This document shows, in pieces, positions 37,006-48,212 of a stretch of 64,000 nucleotides of DNA. The stretch's first letter is position 1, and each line of letters starts with the position of its first letter. Source of the stretch: Pachypanchax playfairii. Taxonomy: Eukaryota > Chordata > Actinopteri > Cyprinodontiformes > Aplocheilidae. Both the position numbers and the translations under genes were made by a program. The notes beneath the pieces were generated by a model that saw only the letters and a list, made by a program, of their open reading frames with translations, was not told where the DNA came from and did no database searches. The stretch is from positions 2,161,139-2,225,138 of the forward strand of contig SSNP01000052.1 of assembly GCA_006937955.1 (NCBI GenBank). Reading direction: 5' to 3'.

Positions 37006-37657
37006 AGAAATTTCACCACAGCTTGTCATTTCAAACTCGCTCGTCTCATTTACAGCTGGTAATAGTGTCTTTTAAGAGTAAATAATGCTTGATAGAGAGT
37101 AATTACTGTTACAGTTGTTTCTAATTATGTTGTTAATTATACTCATACTAGCAGGAACGCTGTTCTGCTGAAAACATGCCAAAGTTAACCACATTCCTCT
37201 TGGTGCTCTTTAATTTATTCTTCACCATCATCCCGTTACGTTAGGAGGGTTGGAGTAAACACACACTTTCAGTTTCTACCAAAATCTTCTGCAACATGCT
37301 CATGTCCAACACACAGTGTGACATAGTAACGGTTACCAACCATGAACATTAAAGTTGAAATTTGCTTACAGAGATCATCGTACGTCATTGCAACTTTAAA
37401 CAGAACACAAACATGTTCATACTCAAACTCTCATAACCAGACATCCAGTAATACACACACACACACACACACACAGAATGATGCAAACTCTGTATGCAAA
37501 AGGTAGATCTGTGTCAGAACACACTGCCAAACTGTGTCTAAATATGAAAATGAATCAGTCTGCATGTGGGTTAGCGTAAACAATACAGCTACTGATTATC
37601 TGAATTGCTTCATGTTGTATGAGATGATTCTCACGTCTGACTTCTTCATTATAGTTT
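37006..37657. repeat. Segmental duplication block B' (partner 28073-28768)
   Basis: Nearly identical to block B, with a contracted CA run (37454-37475). Confidence 0.9.
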
Positions 37658-37910
37658 TATATTTCAAATAGGTTGAGTCATTCAAAAGTTTAAAAAAATA
37701 GGATAGGAAGGATGATATTCATTCTGACTTTGTTAAGGCTCAGACTTTATGTTGTCTTAGTTAACATTACAATGAAACTGGCTTTCTGAAGCTGACTGGT
37801 GGTGTAAAAAATCAAAAGTCAATTAATTTAATCAAGGTAAACGCAAAGCTCTCAGTAGGCTACTATGGTTGTAAATGTGTAACAGACGAACCTTGTTTTG
37901 ATGTATTTTT

Positions 37911-37954
37911 GACTTCGGATCAGAAGATTGAGGGTTCGAGTCCCTCTGTGGTCA
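37911..37954 (+). pseudogene. tRNA-Arg(TCG) pseudogene, 3' half
   Basis: Only the anticodon loop onward (gacttcgga...) is present. The acceptor 5' strand, D arm and 5' anticodon stem are replaced by unrelated sequence. Confidence 0.85.
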
Positions 37955-38349
37955 TAATATCCCTTGTTGATTGGCTTCTTTGTACTTATCTTATGTTATT
38001 AAATCTGTAGGCATACACGTTCTTATATGCTAATACATACTGCAAAAAGTTCTAGTCAAATGTCACGCCTGTGAGCTCTGAACGTTGGTGACTCACATTT
38101 GAGGTAGATGCTGGAGATGTCCCACGAAGCCATGTTAGCTAGTCGGAGTCTTGTTGGCGGTGACCATCATTGGGACACCAAACAGCTTTCAATTCAACCT
38201 TCTACACAAGCAAAAACTAGCATGTCTCTTAGTTGACATCCCAATGAAACTGGCTTTCTGCAGCTGTTGGCTGTTCTGCAGATTGGCTGCAGCAGATGTT
38301 ATTAAATCTGTAGGCATACACGTTGTTATATGCTAATACATACTCCAAA

Positions 38350-38402
38350 AAGGCGTCTGACTTCGGATCAGAAGATTGAGGGTTCAAGTCCCTCTGTGGT
38401 CA
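38350..38402 (+). pseudogene. tRNA-Arg(TCG), 5'-truncated (53 nt)
   Basis: It starts at AAGGCGTCTGA. Anticodon arm, T arm and 3' acceptor strand are intact, with T loop TTCAAGT. The first 20 nt, including most of the A box, are missing and replaced by the tRNA 3' spacer sequence (aatacatactccaaa). Confidence 0.9.
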
Positions 38403-39066
38403 TAATATCCCTTGTTTAGTGGCTTCTTTGTACTTATCTAAACAAATATGTATAGATGTTATTAAATCTGTCGGCATACACGTTCTTATGTGCTAAAACA
38501 TACTACAAAAAGTTCTAGTCAAATGTCACGCCTGTGAGCTCTGAACGTTGGTGACTCACATTTGAGGTAGATGCTGGAGATGTCCCACGAAGCCATGTTA
38601 GCTAGNAGGAATCTTGGTGAAATTGTGGAGCAAGACATTTTGTCATCTTAAAATACCTTCCATTGGTGTGCGTCCCTGAGAAAAAGGACTTTTTACCAAT
38701 GTTGTCCATTGTGAGATCAGAATGCTGCTGACCTCAGCTGAAGACTCACTGGAAAGAGTTCTTTAGACTTCAACTCATTTGATTTAGAATGGAAGCAACA
38801 GTTGAGGAAGAGCATGAGGAGATTTTCAAGGAAGTTAATTGATTCGTTCAAAAAAGAGCTAACATGAAGGATTATATTCAATCTGACTTTGTTAAGGCTC
38901 AAGACGTTGTTCTGTTGTCTTAGTTGACATCACAATGAAACTGGCTTTCTGCAGCTGACTGGTGGTGTAAAAAATCAAAAGTCAATTAATTTAATCAAGG
39001 TTAACACAAAGCTCTCAGTAGGCTACTATGGTTGTAAATGTGTAACAGATGAACTTTATTTTGCCT

Positions 39067-39139
39067 GACCACATGGCCTAATGGACAAGGCATCTGACTT
39101 CGGATCAGAAGATTGAGGGTTCGAGTCCCTCTGTGGTCA
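39067..39139 (+). tRNA. tRNA-Arg(TCG), intact
   Basis: A full 73-nt cloverleaf: acceptor GACCACA/TGTGGTC, D stem GCCT/AGGC, anticodon stem TCTGA/TCAGA with loop CTTCGGA (anticodon TCG, reads CGA), T stem GAGGG/CCCTC, discriminator A. CCA is not encoded and there is no intron. This copy has A instead of G at position 26. No TTTT terminator follows until the next copy's upstream region. Confidence 0.95.
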
Positions 39140-39575
39140 TAATATCCCTTGTTTAGTGGCTTCTTTGTACGAATCTAAACAAATATGTATAGATGTTATT
39201 AAATCTGTAGGCATACACGTTCTTATATGCTAATACATACTGCAAAAAGTTCTAGTCAAATATCACGCCTGTGAGCTCTGAACGTTGGTGACTCACATTT
39301 GAGGTAGATGCTGGAGATGTCCCACGAAGCCATGTTAGCTAGTCGGAGTCTTGTTGGCGGTGACCATCATTGGGACACCAAACAGCTTTCAATTCAACCT
39401 TCTACACAAGCAAAAACTAGCATGTCTCTTAGTTGACATCCCAATGAAACTGGCTTTCTGCAGCTGACTGGTGGTGTAAAAAATCAAAAGTCAATTAATT
39501 TAATCAAGGTTAACGCAAAGCTCTCAGTAGGCTACTATGGTTGTAAATGTGTAACAGACAAAATTTATTTTGCCT

Positions 39576-39648
39576 GACCACATGGCCTAATGGACAAGGC
39601 GTCTGACTTCGGATCAGAAGATTGAGGGTTCGAGTCCCTCTGTGGTCA
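39576..39648 (+). tRNA. tRNA-Arg(TCG), intact
   Basis: A 73-nt gene with all stems paired as in the consensus copy. It is preceded by tttattttgcct. The first downstream TTTT lies roughly 780 bp away. Confidence 0.95.
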
Positions 39649-40058
39649 TAATGTCCCTTGTTTAGTGGCTTCTTTGTACTAATCTAAACAAATATGTATA
39701 GATGTTATTAAATCTGTAAGCATACACGTTCTTATATGCTAATACATACTGCAAAAAGTTCTAGTCAAATGTCACGCCTGTGAGCTCTGAACGTTGGTGA
39801 CTCACATTTGAGGTAGATGCTGGAGATGTCCCACGAAGCCATGTTAGCTAGTCGGAGTCTTGTTGGCGGTGACCATCATTGGGACACCAAACAGCTTTCA
39901 ATTCAACCTTCTACACAAGCAAAAACTAGCATGTCTCTTAGTTGACATCCCAATGAAACTGGCTTTCTGCAGCTGTTGGCTGTTCTGCAGATTGGCTGCA
40001 GCAGATGTTATTAAATCTGTAGGCATACACGTTGTTATATGCTAATACATACTCCAAA

Positions 40059-40111
40059 AAGGCGTCTGACTTCGGATCAGAAGATTGAGGGTTCAAGTCC
40101 CTCTGTGGTCA
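40059..40111 (+). pseudogene. tRNA-Arg(TCG), 5'-truncated (53 nt)
   Basis: Same junction and T loop (TTCAAGT) as the copies at 38350, 41951 and 43236. Confidence 0.9.
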
Positions 40112-40328
40112 TAATATCCCTTGTTTAGTGGCTTCTTTGTACTTATCTAAACAAATATGTATAGATGTTATTAAATCTGTCGGCATACACGTTCTTATGT
40201 GCTAAATACATACTGCAAAAAGTTCTAGTCAAATGTCACGCCTGTGAGCTCTGAACGTTGGTGACTCACATTTGAGGTAGATGCTGGAGATGTCCCACGA
40301 AGCCATGTTAGCTAGAGGGACTCTTATT

Positions 40329-40883
40329 GGCGGTGACCATCATTGGGACACCAAACAGCTTTCAATTCAAACTTCTACACAACCAAAAACTAGCATGTAG
40401 GAATCTTGGTGAAATTGTGGAGCAAGACATTTTGTCATCTTTAAAAAATACCTTCCATTGGTGTGCGTCCCTGAGAAAAAGGACTTTTTACCAATGTTGT
40501 CCATTGTGAGATCAGACTGCTGCTGACCTCAGCTGAAGACTCACTGGAAAGAGTTCTTTAGACTTCAACTCATTTGATTTAGAATGGAAGCAACAGTTGA
40601 GGAAGAGCATGAGGAGATTTTCAAGGAAGTTAATTGATTCGTTCAAAAAAGATCTAACATGAAGGATGATATTCAATCTGACTTTGTTAAGGCTCAAGAC
40701 GTTGTTCTGTTGTCTTAGTTGACATCACAATGAAACTGGCTTTCTGCAGCTGACTGGTGGTGTAAAAAATCAAAAGTCAATTAATTTAGTCAAGGTTAAC
40801 GCAAAGCTCTCAGTAGGCTACTATGGTTGTAAATGTGTAACAGACGAAATTTATTTTGCCTGACCACATGGCCTAATGGACAA
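40329..40883. repeat. 555-bp block identical to 40935-41489
   Basis: The block ends at an N gap in the middle of a tRNA. The 555 bases beyond the gap repeat it with an offset of 606, consistent with unmerged overlapping contig ends. Confidence 0.85.
40862..40883 (+). pseudogene. tRNA-Arg(TCG), cut off by assembly gap
   Basis: The first 22 nt (GACCACATGGCCTAATGGAC plus AA) match the intact genes. The rest is N. It is probably the same gene as 41468-41540, seen twice because of the false duplication. Confidence 0.8.
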
Positions 40884-40934
40884 NNNNNNNNNNNNNNNNN
40901 NNNNNNNNNNNNNNNNNNNNNNNNNNNNNNNNNN
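40884..40934. other. Assembly gap (51 N)
   Basis: A run of 51 N between two identical 555-bp stretches of the tRNA array. Confidence 0.95.
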
Positions 40935-41467
40935 GGCGGTGACCATCATTGGGACACCAAACAGCTTTCAATTCAAACTTCTACACAACCAAAAACTAGC
41001 ATGTAGGAATCTTGGTGAAATTGTGGAGCAAGACATTTTGTCATCTTTAAAAAATACCTTCCATTGGTGTGCGTCCCTGAGAAAAAGGACTTTTTACCAA
41101 TGTTGTCCATTGTGAGATCAGACTGCTGCTGACCTCAGCTGAAGACTCACTGGAAAGAGTTCTTTAGACTTCAACTCATTTGATTTAGAATGGAAGCAAC
41201 AGTTGAGGAAGAGCATGAGGAGATTTTCAAGGAAGTTAATTGATTCGTTCAAAAAAGATCTAACATGAAGGATGATATTCAATCTGACTTTGTTAAGGCT
41301 CAAGACGTTGTTCTGTTGTCTTAGTTGACATCACAATGAAACTGGCTTTCTGCAGCTGACTGGTGGTGTAAAAAATCAAAAGTCAATTAATTTAGTCAAG
41401 GTTAACGCAAAGCTCTCAGTAGGCTACTATGGTTGTAAATGTGTAACAGACGAAATTTATTTTGCCT

Positions 41468-41540
41468 GACCACATGGCCTAATGGACAAGGTGTCTGACT
41501 TCGGATCAGAAGATTGAGGGTTCGAGTCCCTCTGTGGTCA
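41468..41540 (+). tRNA. tRNA-Arg(TCG), intact
   Basis: A 73-nt gene. The D stem has T instead of C at position 25 (AGGT), giving a G-U pair. All other stems are intact. Confidence 0.94.
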
Positions 41541-41950
41541 TAATGTCCCTTGTTTAGTGGCTTCTTTGTACTAATCTAAACAAATATGTATAGATGTTAT
41601 TAAATCTGTAGGCATACACGTTCTTATATGCTAATACATACTGCAAAAAGTTCTAGTCAAATGTCACGCCTGTGAGCTCTGAACGTTGGTGACTCACATT
41701 TGAGGTAGATGCTGGAGATGTCCCACGAAGCCATGTTAGCTAGTCGGAGTCTTGTTGGCGGTGACCATCATTGGGACACCAAACAGCTTTCAATTCAACC
41801 TTCTACACAAGCAAAAACTAGCATGTCTCTTAGTTGACATCCCAATGAAACTGGCTTTCTGCAGCTGTTGGCTGTTCTGCAGATTGGCTGCAGCAGATGT
41901 TATTAAATCTGTAGGCATACACGTTGTTATATGCTAATACATACTCCAAA

Positions 41951-42003
41951 AAGGCGTCTGACTTCGGATCAGAAGATTGAGGGTTCAAGTCCCTCTGTGG
42001 TCA
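41951..42003 (+). pseudogene. tRNA-Arg(TCG), 5'-truncated (53 nt)
   Basis: Same structure as the other 53-nt copies. It sits 483 bp after an intact gene. Confidence 0.9.
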
Positions 42004-42752
42004 TAATATCCCTTGTTTAGTGGCTTCTTTGTACTTATCTAAACAAATATGTATAGATGTTATTAAATCTGTCGGCATACACGTTCTTATGTGCTAAAAC
42101 ATACTACAAAAAGTTCTAGTCAAATGTCACGCCTGTGAGCTCTGAACGTTGGTGACTCACATTTGAGGTAGATGCTGGAGATGTCCCACGAAGTCATGTT
42201 AGCTAGAGGGACTCTTATTGGCGGTGACCATCATTGGGACACCAAACAGCTTTCAATTCAAACTTCTACACAACCAAAAACTAGCATGTAGGAATCTTGG
42301 TGAAATTGTGGAGCAAGACATTTTGTCATCTTTAAAAAATACCTTCCATTGGTGTGCGTCCCTGAGAAAAAGGACTTTTTACCAATGTTGTCCATTGTGA
42401 GATCAGACTGCTGCTGACCTCAGCTGAAGACTCACTGGAAAGAGTTCTTTAGACTTCAACTCATTTGATTTAGAATGGAAGCAACAGTTGAGGAAGAGCA
42501 TGAGGAGATTTTCAAGGAAGTTAATTGATTCGTTCAAAAAAGATCTAACATGAAGGATGATATTCAATCTAACTTTATTAAGGCTCAAGACGTTGTTCTG
42601 TTGTCTTAGTTGACATCACAATGAAACTGGCTTTCTGCAGCTGACTGGTGGTGTAAAAAATCAAAAGTCAATTAATTTAATCAAGGTTAACGCAAAGCTC
42701 TCAGTAGGCTACTATGGTTGTAAACGTGTAACAGATGAACTTTATTTTGCCT

Positions 42753-42825
42753 GACCACATGGCCTAATGGACAAGGCGTCTGACTTCGGATCAGAAGATT
42801 GAGGGTTCGAGTCCCTCTGTGGTCA
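42753..42825 (+). tRNA. tRNA-Arg(TCG), intact
   Basis: A consensus 73-nt gene, 1285 bp after the previous intact copy. Confidence 0.95.
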
Positions 42826-43235
42826 TAATATCCCTTGTTTAGTGGCTTCTTTGTACTAATCTAAACAAATATGTATAGATGTTATTAAATCTGTAAGCAT
42901 ACACGTTCTTATATGCTAATACATACTGCAAAAAGTTCTAGTCAAATGTCACGCCTGTGAGCTCTGAACGTTGGTGACTCACATTTGAGGTAGATGCTGG
43001 AGATGTCCCACGAAGCCATGTTAGCTAGTCGGAGTCTTGTTGGCGGTGACCATCATTGGGACACCAAACAGCTTTCAATTCAACCTTCTACACAAGCAAA
43101 AACTAGCATGTCTCTTAGTTGACATCCCAATGAAACTGGCTTTCTGCAGCTGTTGGCTGTTCTGCAGATTGGCTGCAGCAGATGTTATTAAATCTGTAGG
43201 CATACACGTTGTTATATGCTAATACATACTCCAAA

Positions 43236-43288
43236 AAGGCGTCTGACTTCGGATCAGAAGATTGAGGGTTCAAGTCCCTCTGTGGTCA
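43236..43288 (+). pseudogene. tRNA-Arg(TCG), 5'-truncated (53 nt)
   Basis: Last of the truncated copies. The array is broken shortly after by unique sequence (about 43320 onward). Confidence 0.9.
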
Positions 43289-43299
43289 TACTATCCCTT

Positions 43300-44800
43300 G
43301 GTTATTGGCTTCTTTGTACTTATCTAGACAAAGACTCACTGGGAAGAGATTTTCAAAGTAGACTTCAACTCATTTGATTGACGATTGAAGCAACAGTTGA
43401 GGAACAGCATGTGGAAATTTTTAAGGATGTTAAATATATAATATATTGCACACATGATGTTAATTGGCAACTGTAAATTGTCTCTAGGTGTGAGTGGTTG
43501 TCTGTTAACAATTCAGGAAGATCGGTGTATCGTCGGTTTGGATCAATGACTTAACTCACAGGTAATTCTTGAAGTGAGGGACCTCAGAAGAGGCATACAC
43601 TAAATAAATTAATTTAGGTACAAAAAAACTTGGAGGTTTACAGTTTCCACACTCGCTCTAGTTTGTTCTGCATTGCACTCTCATTTTTAAAGAAGTTATC
43701 TGACACAATACTGTCTCTACTACGGAATGCTATTTCGTGTATAATAAAGATTACCTACCTGTTTGAAAAAAACTGTTAGCAGTTTTGATAAAATTAAGAA
43801 TTACCAAGGGAATTTATCTATGCCATTTATAGCCAAGCAAACAGTGTCATACATGCAAAACATAGACTGCACTGAGTCAGAAAGCTTTTTTTACAGGCAT
43901 TTATGTTACTGAACAAAATCGAAGAAAGCATAATCATTGCAAATAATTCATAAACTAACATACTTTCTGCTCACAATTCTTCTTCTTTTGCCATTACTGC
44001 TACAAAGTCCTACATTTTTAGTTCTAATGCCTGCTGTTCAAGTGAAGAAGTGCTCTGTTTGGTGTGACTGAAGAGGAAATGTTCTTTTGGAAAATGTTGT
44101 GTAATTGTGTAATGTTACATAAAAAAATTCCAGAAGGCTAAGAACATGATCCATCATTTACAAATTGTGATTCCAGTGTAAAACATAATCATGACAGTTA
44201 CCAAATTATATTTTGTATTAGTTTCATGTTACTGCTGTCATTTTCTCAAGATACAGATCTTGAGATGATCAGCCAGTTTGTAGACCAGAAGTCAAGTCCA
44301 GGCTGGTTCTGGAGGTAAGTTGATTTTACTGCAGATAAATTGAAGTGCACATCTCCAAACTGATGAAAACAGTTCCAAAAACAATATGATTATCATTTTG
44401 CATGAGTTTTAAAGTTGTTCTAACTCTATTCATCTTTGACTGTTTCATATCTATTATGTGATGTCTATAGACTTGTTGTTACATGTTTAGGAATGATTTC
44501 ACTGATTTAGACGGGTGAATGAGCGAAAACATAAATTTACTGTTTATCATTTAAATATTATCTCTGTTTTTTCTGTGTTAATGTTTAGCATTCATATAGA
44601 GCACAGAGTCAGATAACAGCTGAAATTAGTCTCTAAATCAGTCTATAAAAGAAACAGCCTAGTTTTAAAAATGTTTTAATAGAGCCATAATTTTATGCTT
44701 TCCCAGTTCTGACATGATTGTCAGACAGGATTGTAAAGGTAGCTTACTGCTGATGGACAGCAGGATCATCTGAGGGTATTTCAGACTGTGATTTAAGTAG
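43300..44800. other. Unique insert within the tRNA array
   Basis: About 1.5 kb without tRNA spacer similarity. An exon-like stretch lies at 44257-44314 (acceptor atacag, one open frame, donor GTAAGT) but has no recognised homology. Confidence 0.45.
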
Positions 44801-44985
44801 TTTGGCTTTGTTAACGCTCAAGACGTTGTTCTGTTGTCTTAGTTGACATCACAATGAAACTGGCTTTCTGCAGCTGACTGGTGGTGTAAAAAATCAAAAG
44901 TCAATTAATTTAATCAAGGTTAACGCAAAGCTCTCAGTAGGCAACTATGGTTGTAAATGTGTAACAGACGAAAATTATTTTGGCT

Positions 44986-45058
44986 GACCACATGGCCTAA
45001 TGGACAAGGCGTCTGACTTCGGATCAGAAGATTGAGGGTTCAAGTCCCTCTGTGGTCA
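44986..45058 (+). tRNA. tRNA-Arg(TCG), intact, T-loop variant
   Basis: A 73-nt gene with T loop TTCAAGT instead of TTCGAGT. This variant and its downstream flank (acttatc, ctgtcgg) are shared with the truncated copies, suggesting they descend from a unit like this one. Confidence 0.95.
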
Positions 45059-45737
45059 TAATATCCCTTGTTTAGTGGCTTCTTTGTACTTATCTAAACA
45101 AATATGTATAGATGTTATTAAATCTGTCGGCATACACGTTCTTATATGCTAATACATACTGCAAAAAGTTCTAGTCAAATGTCACGCCTGTGAGCTCTGA
45201 ACGTTGATGCTGGAGATGTCCCACGAAGCCATGTTAGCTAGTCGGAGTCTTATTGGCGGTGACCATCATTGGGACACCAAACAGCTTTCAATTCAAACTT
45301 CTACACAACCAAAAACTAGCATGTAGGAACCTTGGGGAGATTGTGAAGCAATCATTTTCAACACAGTGTTTAAAAAGCAAAGACGCTGATTGCGTCGCTA
45401 ATCTCATAACACTAACAGACCTCAAGTCTGTTTATAGTCACACTCAATTTTCCATCTTGCCAGTTTCCCTGCTGAGGTCAGGTTGCAGGAAACTTTTGGA
45501 CATGATAAAATAAAAAATACATGTAGCAGTTTAAAGAAAATGAGCTCATGATGATGTCGTTCCCCTTTAAGCCAACAGCTTAAATAGGAGTTTTCAGGGG
45601 TTTCACAAACTTCACTGCAGCTCAAGAGGGAGAGTGTAATGTAATTTACATGGTGTTCTATGTAATTTATGGAACACCATCATTTGAAAATATTTAACTC
45701 ATGTGAAAAAAAAAAGAAAGTTATGCTGTTACAATTA

Positions 45738-46000
45738 CCTCCACCAAGGAGGTAATGTTTTCATCAGAGTCTGTATGTCTGTCTGTTAGCAGAATAACTC
45801 AAAAACTTGTGGATGGATTTTGATGAAATTTTCAGGAAATGTCAGAAATGACCCAAGGAACAATCGATTAGATTTTGGGGGTGATCCAGATTACCAGTTG
45901 GATCTAGGAATTTTTTTAAGAATACAGAAATAATACTTTCTACATTATGTCCACTTAGCGGAGGTCTGCGCTCTCCGAGTGCTTTTCTAGTTTAGAGATA
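45738..46000 (+). repeat. Teleost interspersed repeat (acctccaccaaggaggt type)
   Basis: It begins cctccaccaaggaggtaatg and ends near gaggtctgcgctctccgagt, phrases common in fish intergenic repeats. Diverged relatives on the other strand are at 52610-52850 and 58535-58715. The class is not assigned. Confidence 0.6.
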
Positions 46001-46965
46001 AGAACTGATGAATTTATTCTCTTTTAAAAATATTTTATTTTGTTTTGGATGTTATGCTGATTGAAGGATTTTGCTTAATCTGTCACTTTTTTGCCACTTG
46101 TCATGATGAGTTACCGCAGCAACAAAAGACTTGATTTTAAGAAATAGCAGCTAATTGACATTTTCAATGCTTTAACAATGTCCTCTAGCTAATCCTGAGC
46201 AGTCTGGGCCTAAAAGGTGATGAAGAGGATTTTGTAGCAAATTTAGATGTCAAATTTACTTTAAAATAATTTTACCGACTTGTAATTGTCTTGTGCTTCT
46301 GTTTTCGTAAAGATAAAGTTATAATTTTCATAAATCATAGACCCAGTGAGACTTATAATAAAGTATCCAATAGATATTAAACCTATTTCGTTATCTATTG
46401 GCTACTAGATTGTTAATCACACAGTAACAATAAACAGCTTTTTACCATTGATGAGTCCGATATGTTCGAATAAATAAAGTTGTAGTAGTTCCAGAAAAAA
46501 CTCCAGCGATATTGATAGTAAACAAACAAGGTGAGACTCCTACACAAATTTCTGTCTGAGGTGTTTCTGGCATTGGAGGAAGGGAAGGCGGGGGGCTACT
46601 TGGAAAAAGACAAACAGCTTTTGAGATTCTCATTTGGGGCAAAATCTTCTTTACCACCTTTAATCAAATGTCATGATAATCAGAAGGAATCGTGGTCCCA
46701 AGGCGAAGCCCCTGGCTCATCTGTCCATGTTTCTAAGGGTTTTTCCACACTCAGCAACTCACATGCTGAGAAACCATCGTTCGTCTAACTGTCTAAATGT
46801 TCATGTTGGACAACAGGTCCAGAAGAAGGAGTAGCAGCTAATCAGTCAGGTCTATTGATTAGATTGATTGATTCAGACATATCAGGCTTAATACTTTCAT
46901 TTTTGATAAATCCTATAGTTAGTGTTAGCTTAGGTTCTCCTTGTCCATCCCTTTAGTTATGCTTC
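46001..46965. other. Intergenic sequence, no gene seen
   Basis: Contains 70-85 residue ORFs on both strands without recognised domains. Confidence 0.4.
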
Positions 46966-46969
46966 AAAT

Positions 46970-47310
46970 GTCTTAGACTGCTGGAGGACATACTGTCCAC
47001 ATGTCTTCACTCTGCTGTCTTTAATCTGTTTACACTTTGTGTTTACATTTGTTATTGTTGCTGCTATTAACTTTAACTCTGTTTCTCTTTCCATAGAAAT
47101 GAAGAGTGATCCAACCTGTTTGTGTTTGTCTGGGTCTCGTTCCTGTCCTCTCAGATGCCAGTGGGTCCAGACAGGAAGTTCATCCTGGTTTGGGTCCTGC
47201 TGGAGGTTTCTTTCTGTTAAAAAGGAGTTGTTCCATTCTAGTTTCACCAGTCTGTGTTGCTCAGTGTAAGGGATTATGTTGAATTAATGATTCAATCCAA
47301 TTGGCTCGTT
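46970..47310 (+). repeat. Second copy of the 2160-3010 repeat family
   Basis: It shares ctgtccacatgtcttcactc and ctgtcctctcagat.ccagtgggtcc with the first copy, but has one 68-bp-type unit instead of three. The 76- and 96-residue ORFs fall in it. Confidence 0.7.
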
Positions 47311-48212
47311 CTTTAGATACAACATTTTTATTTATTAAGAGAAAGCAGAAAAGCTATGAGTATAAGCCTGAGTTTAATCTAAAGGTTGAAGGATCCCATC
47401 ATAGGAACTAGTGAATTTAGATGAAAAAGAATCTGTTGTTCTTACATTCTGCTCTCCAACGTGCAGTTTGTTGTGGTGTGAAGACAACACAACAACAAGT
47501 CTGTCTTCAGTTATCTTCATCTGAGAGCTGAACGCTCCTCCATGTATGAAAGAAACTCTGAGAACACATCAGATTCCTGTGATATGTTTGTGCTTGTGCT
47601 GTTTTTATCAAGGAAATATGCATTTATCTACAAAAACATTCAAGGTGAGCCCACAACAACAACATCAGAACAATAACAAACATTCATACTGCTGTGTTTC
47701 TGGGTTTCTTCAGCTCTTCACTCCTGAACTTCACTTCTGTCTCAGTTTTCCATGAAGTATAACAGCACATCATGGTTTACCTACTTTGTTTTTAATTTTT
47801 ATCTAGGAAATACCTGTATTAGCCCCACCATCACCCAGCCTCCTGAATTAAGCTGCCCAAATGACTAAATACAGTTCAGGATTAATATTCTCTTTAGTAT
47901 AAACAACAATTGAGCTATAAAGTTACAAATAAAAACAACTATTCACATTTTTGTTTAATTCCAGGTGTTTTACTTTTAGCCTTTAATTCTTGCAGTAATT
48001 ATTTTATTGTTTTTCTACCAGTTTTGTTCAGAAAAACTTTGTAATAATAGAGGAATAAGATAAATAAACATTTACTAATTAGCAACCATTAATAGATGAA
48101 TATGAATCTATTCAGAATCCAGGAACTGAAGCTGAAACAAAATAAACAGTATAAGTTTTAAGTTTCTGCCAATCCATGTAAATGAAAGTGACAGTGAAAT
48201 TGAAATAAATCT
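47311..48212. other. Intergenic sequence, no gene seen
   Basis: AT-rich, with no exon recognised. Confidence 0.4.

Larger units (their letters stand above)
37680..45250 (+). repeat. tRNA-Arg(TCG) tandem array with 1285-bp higher-order unit
   Basis: Related spacers and tRNA bodies repeat throughout, except for a unique insert at about 43300-44800. The regular unit is intact tRNA, 483 bp, 5'-truncated tRNA, about 802 bp, next intact tRNA. The step 41468 to 42753 is 1285 bp; 39576 to 40862 is 1286 bp. The first step, 39067 to 39576, lacks a truncated copy. ORFs beginning MLAVTIIGTPN and MSLNKVRLN are spacer sequence repeated in each unit and are not called genes. Confidence 0.92.

Noticed and set aside
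39860..40045. Repeated ORFs MLAVTIIGTPN... and MSLNKVRLN... in the tRNA array
   Set aside because: They are spacer sequence amplified with the array. They differ in length between units and lack signals of coding.
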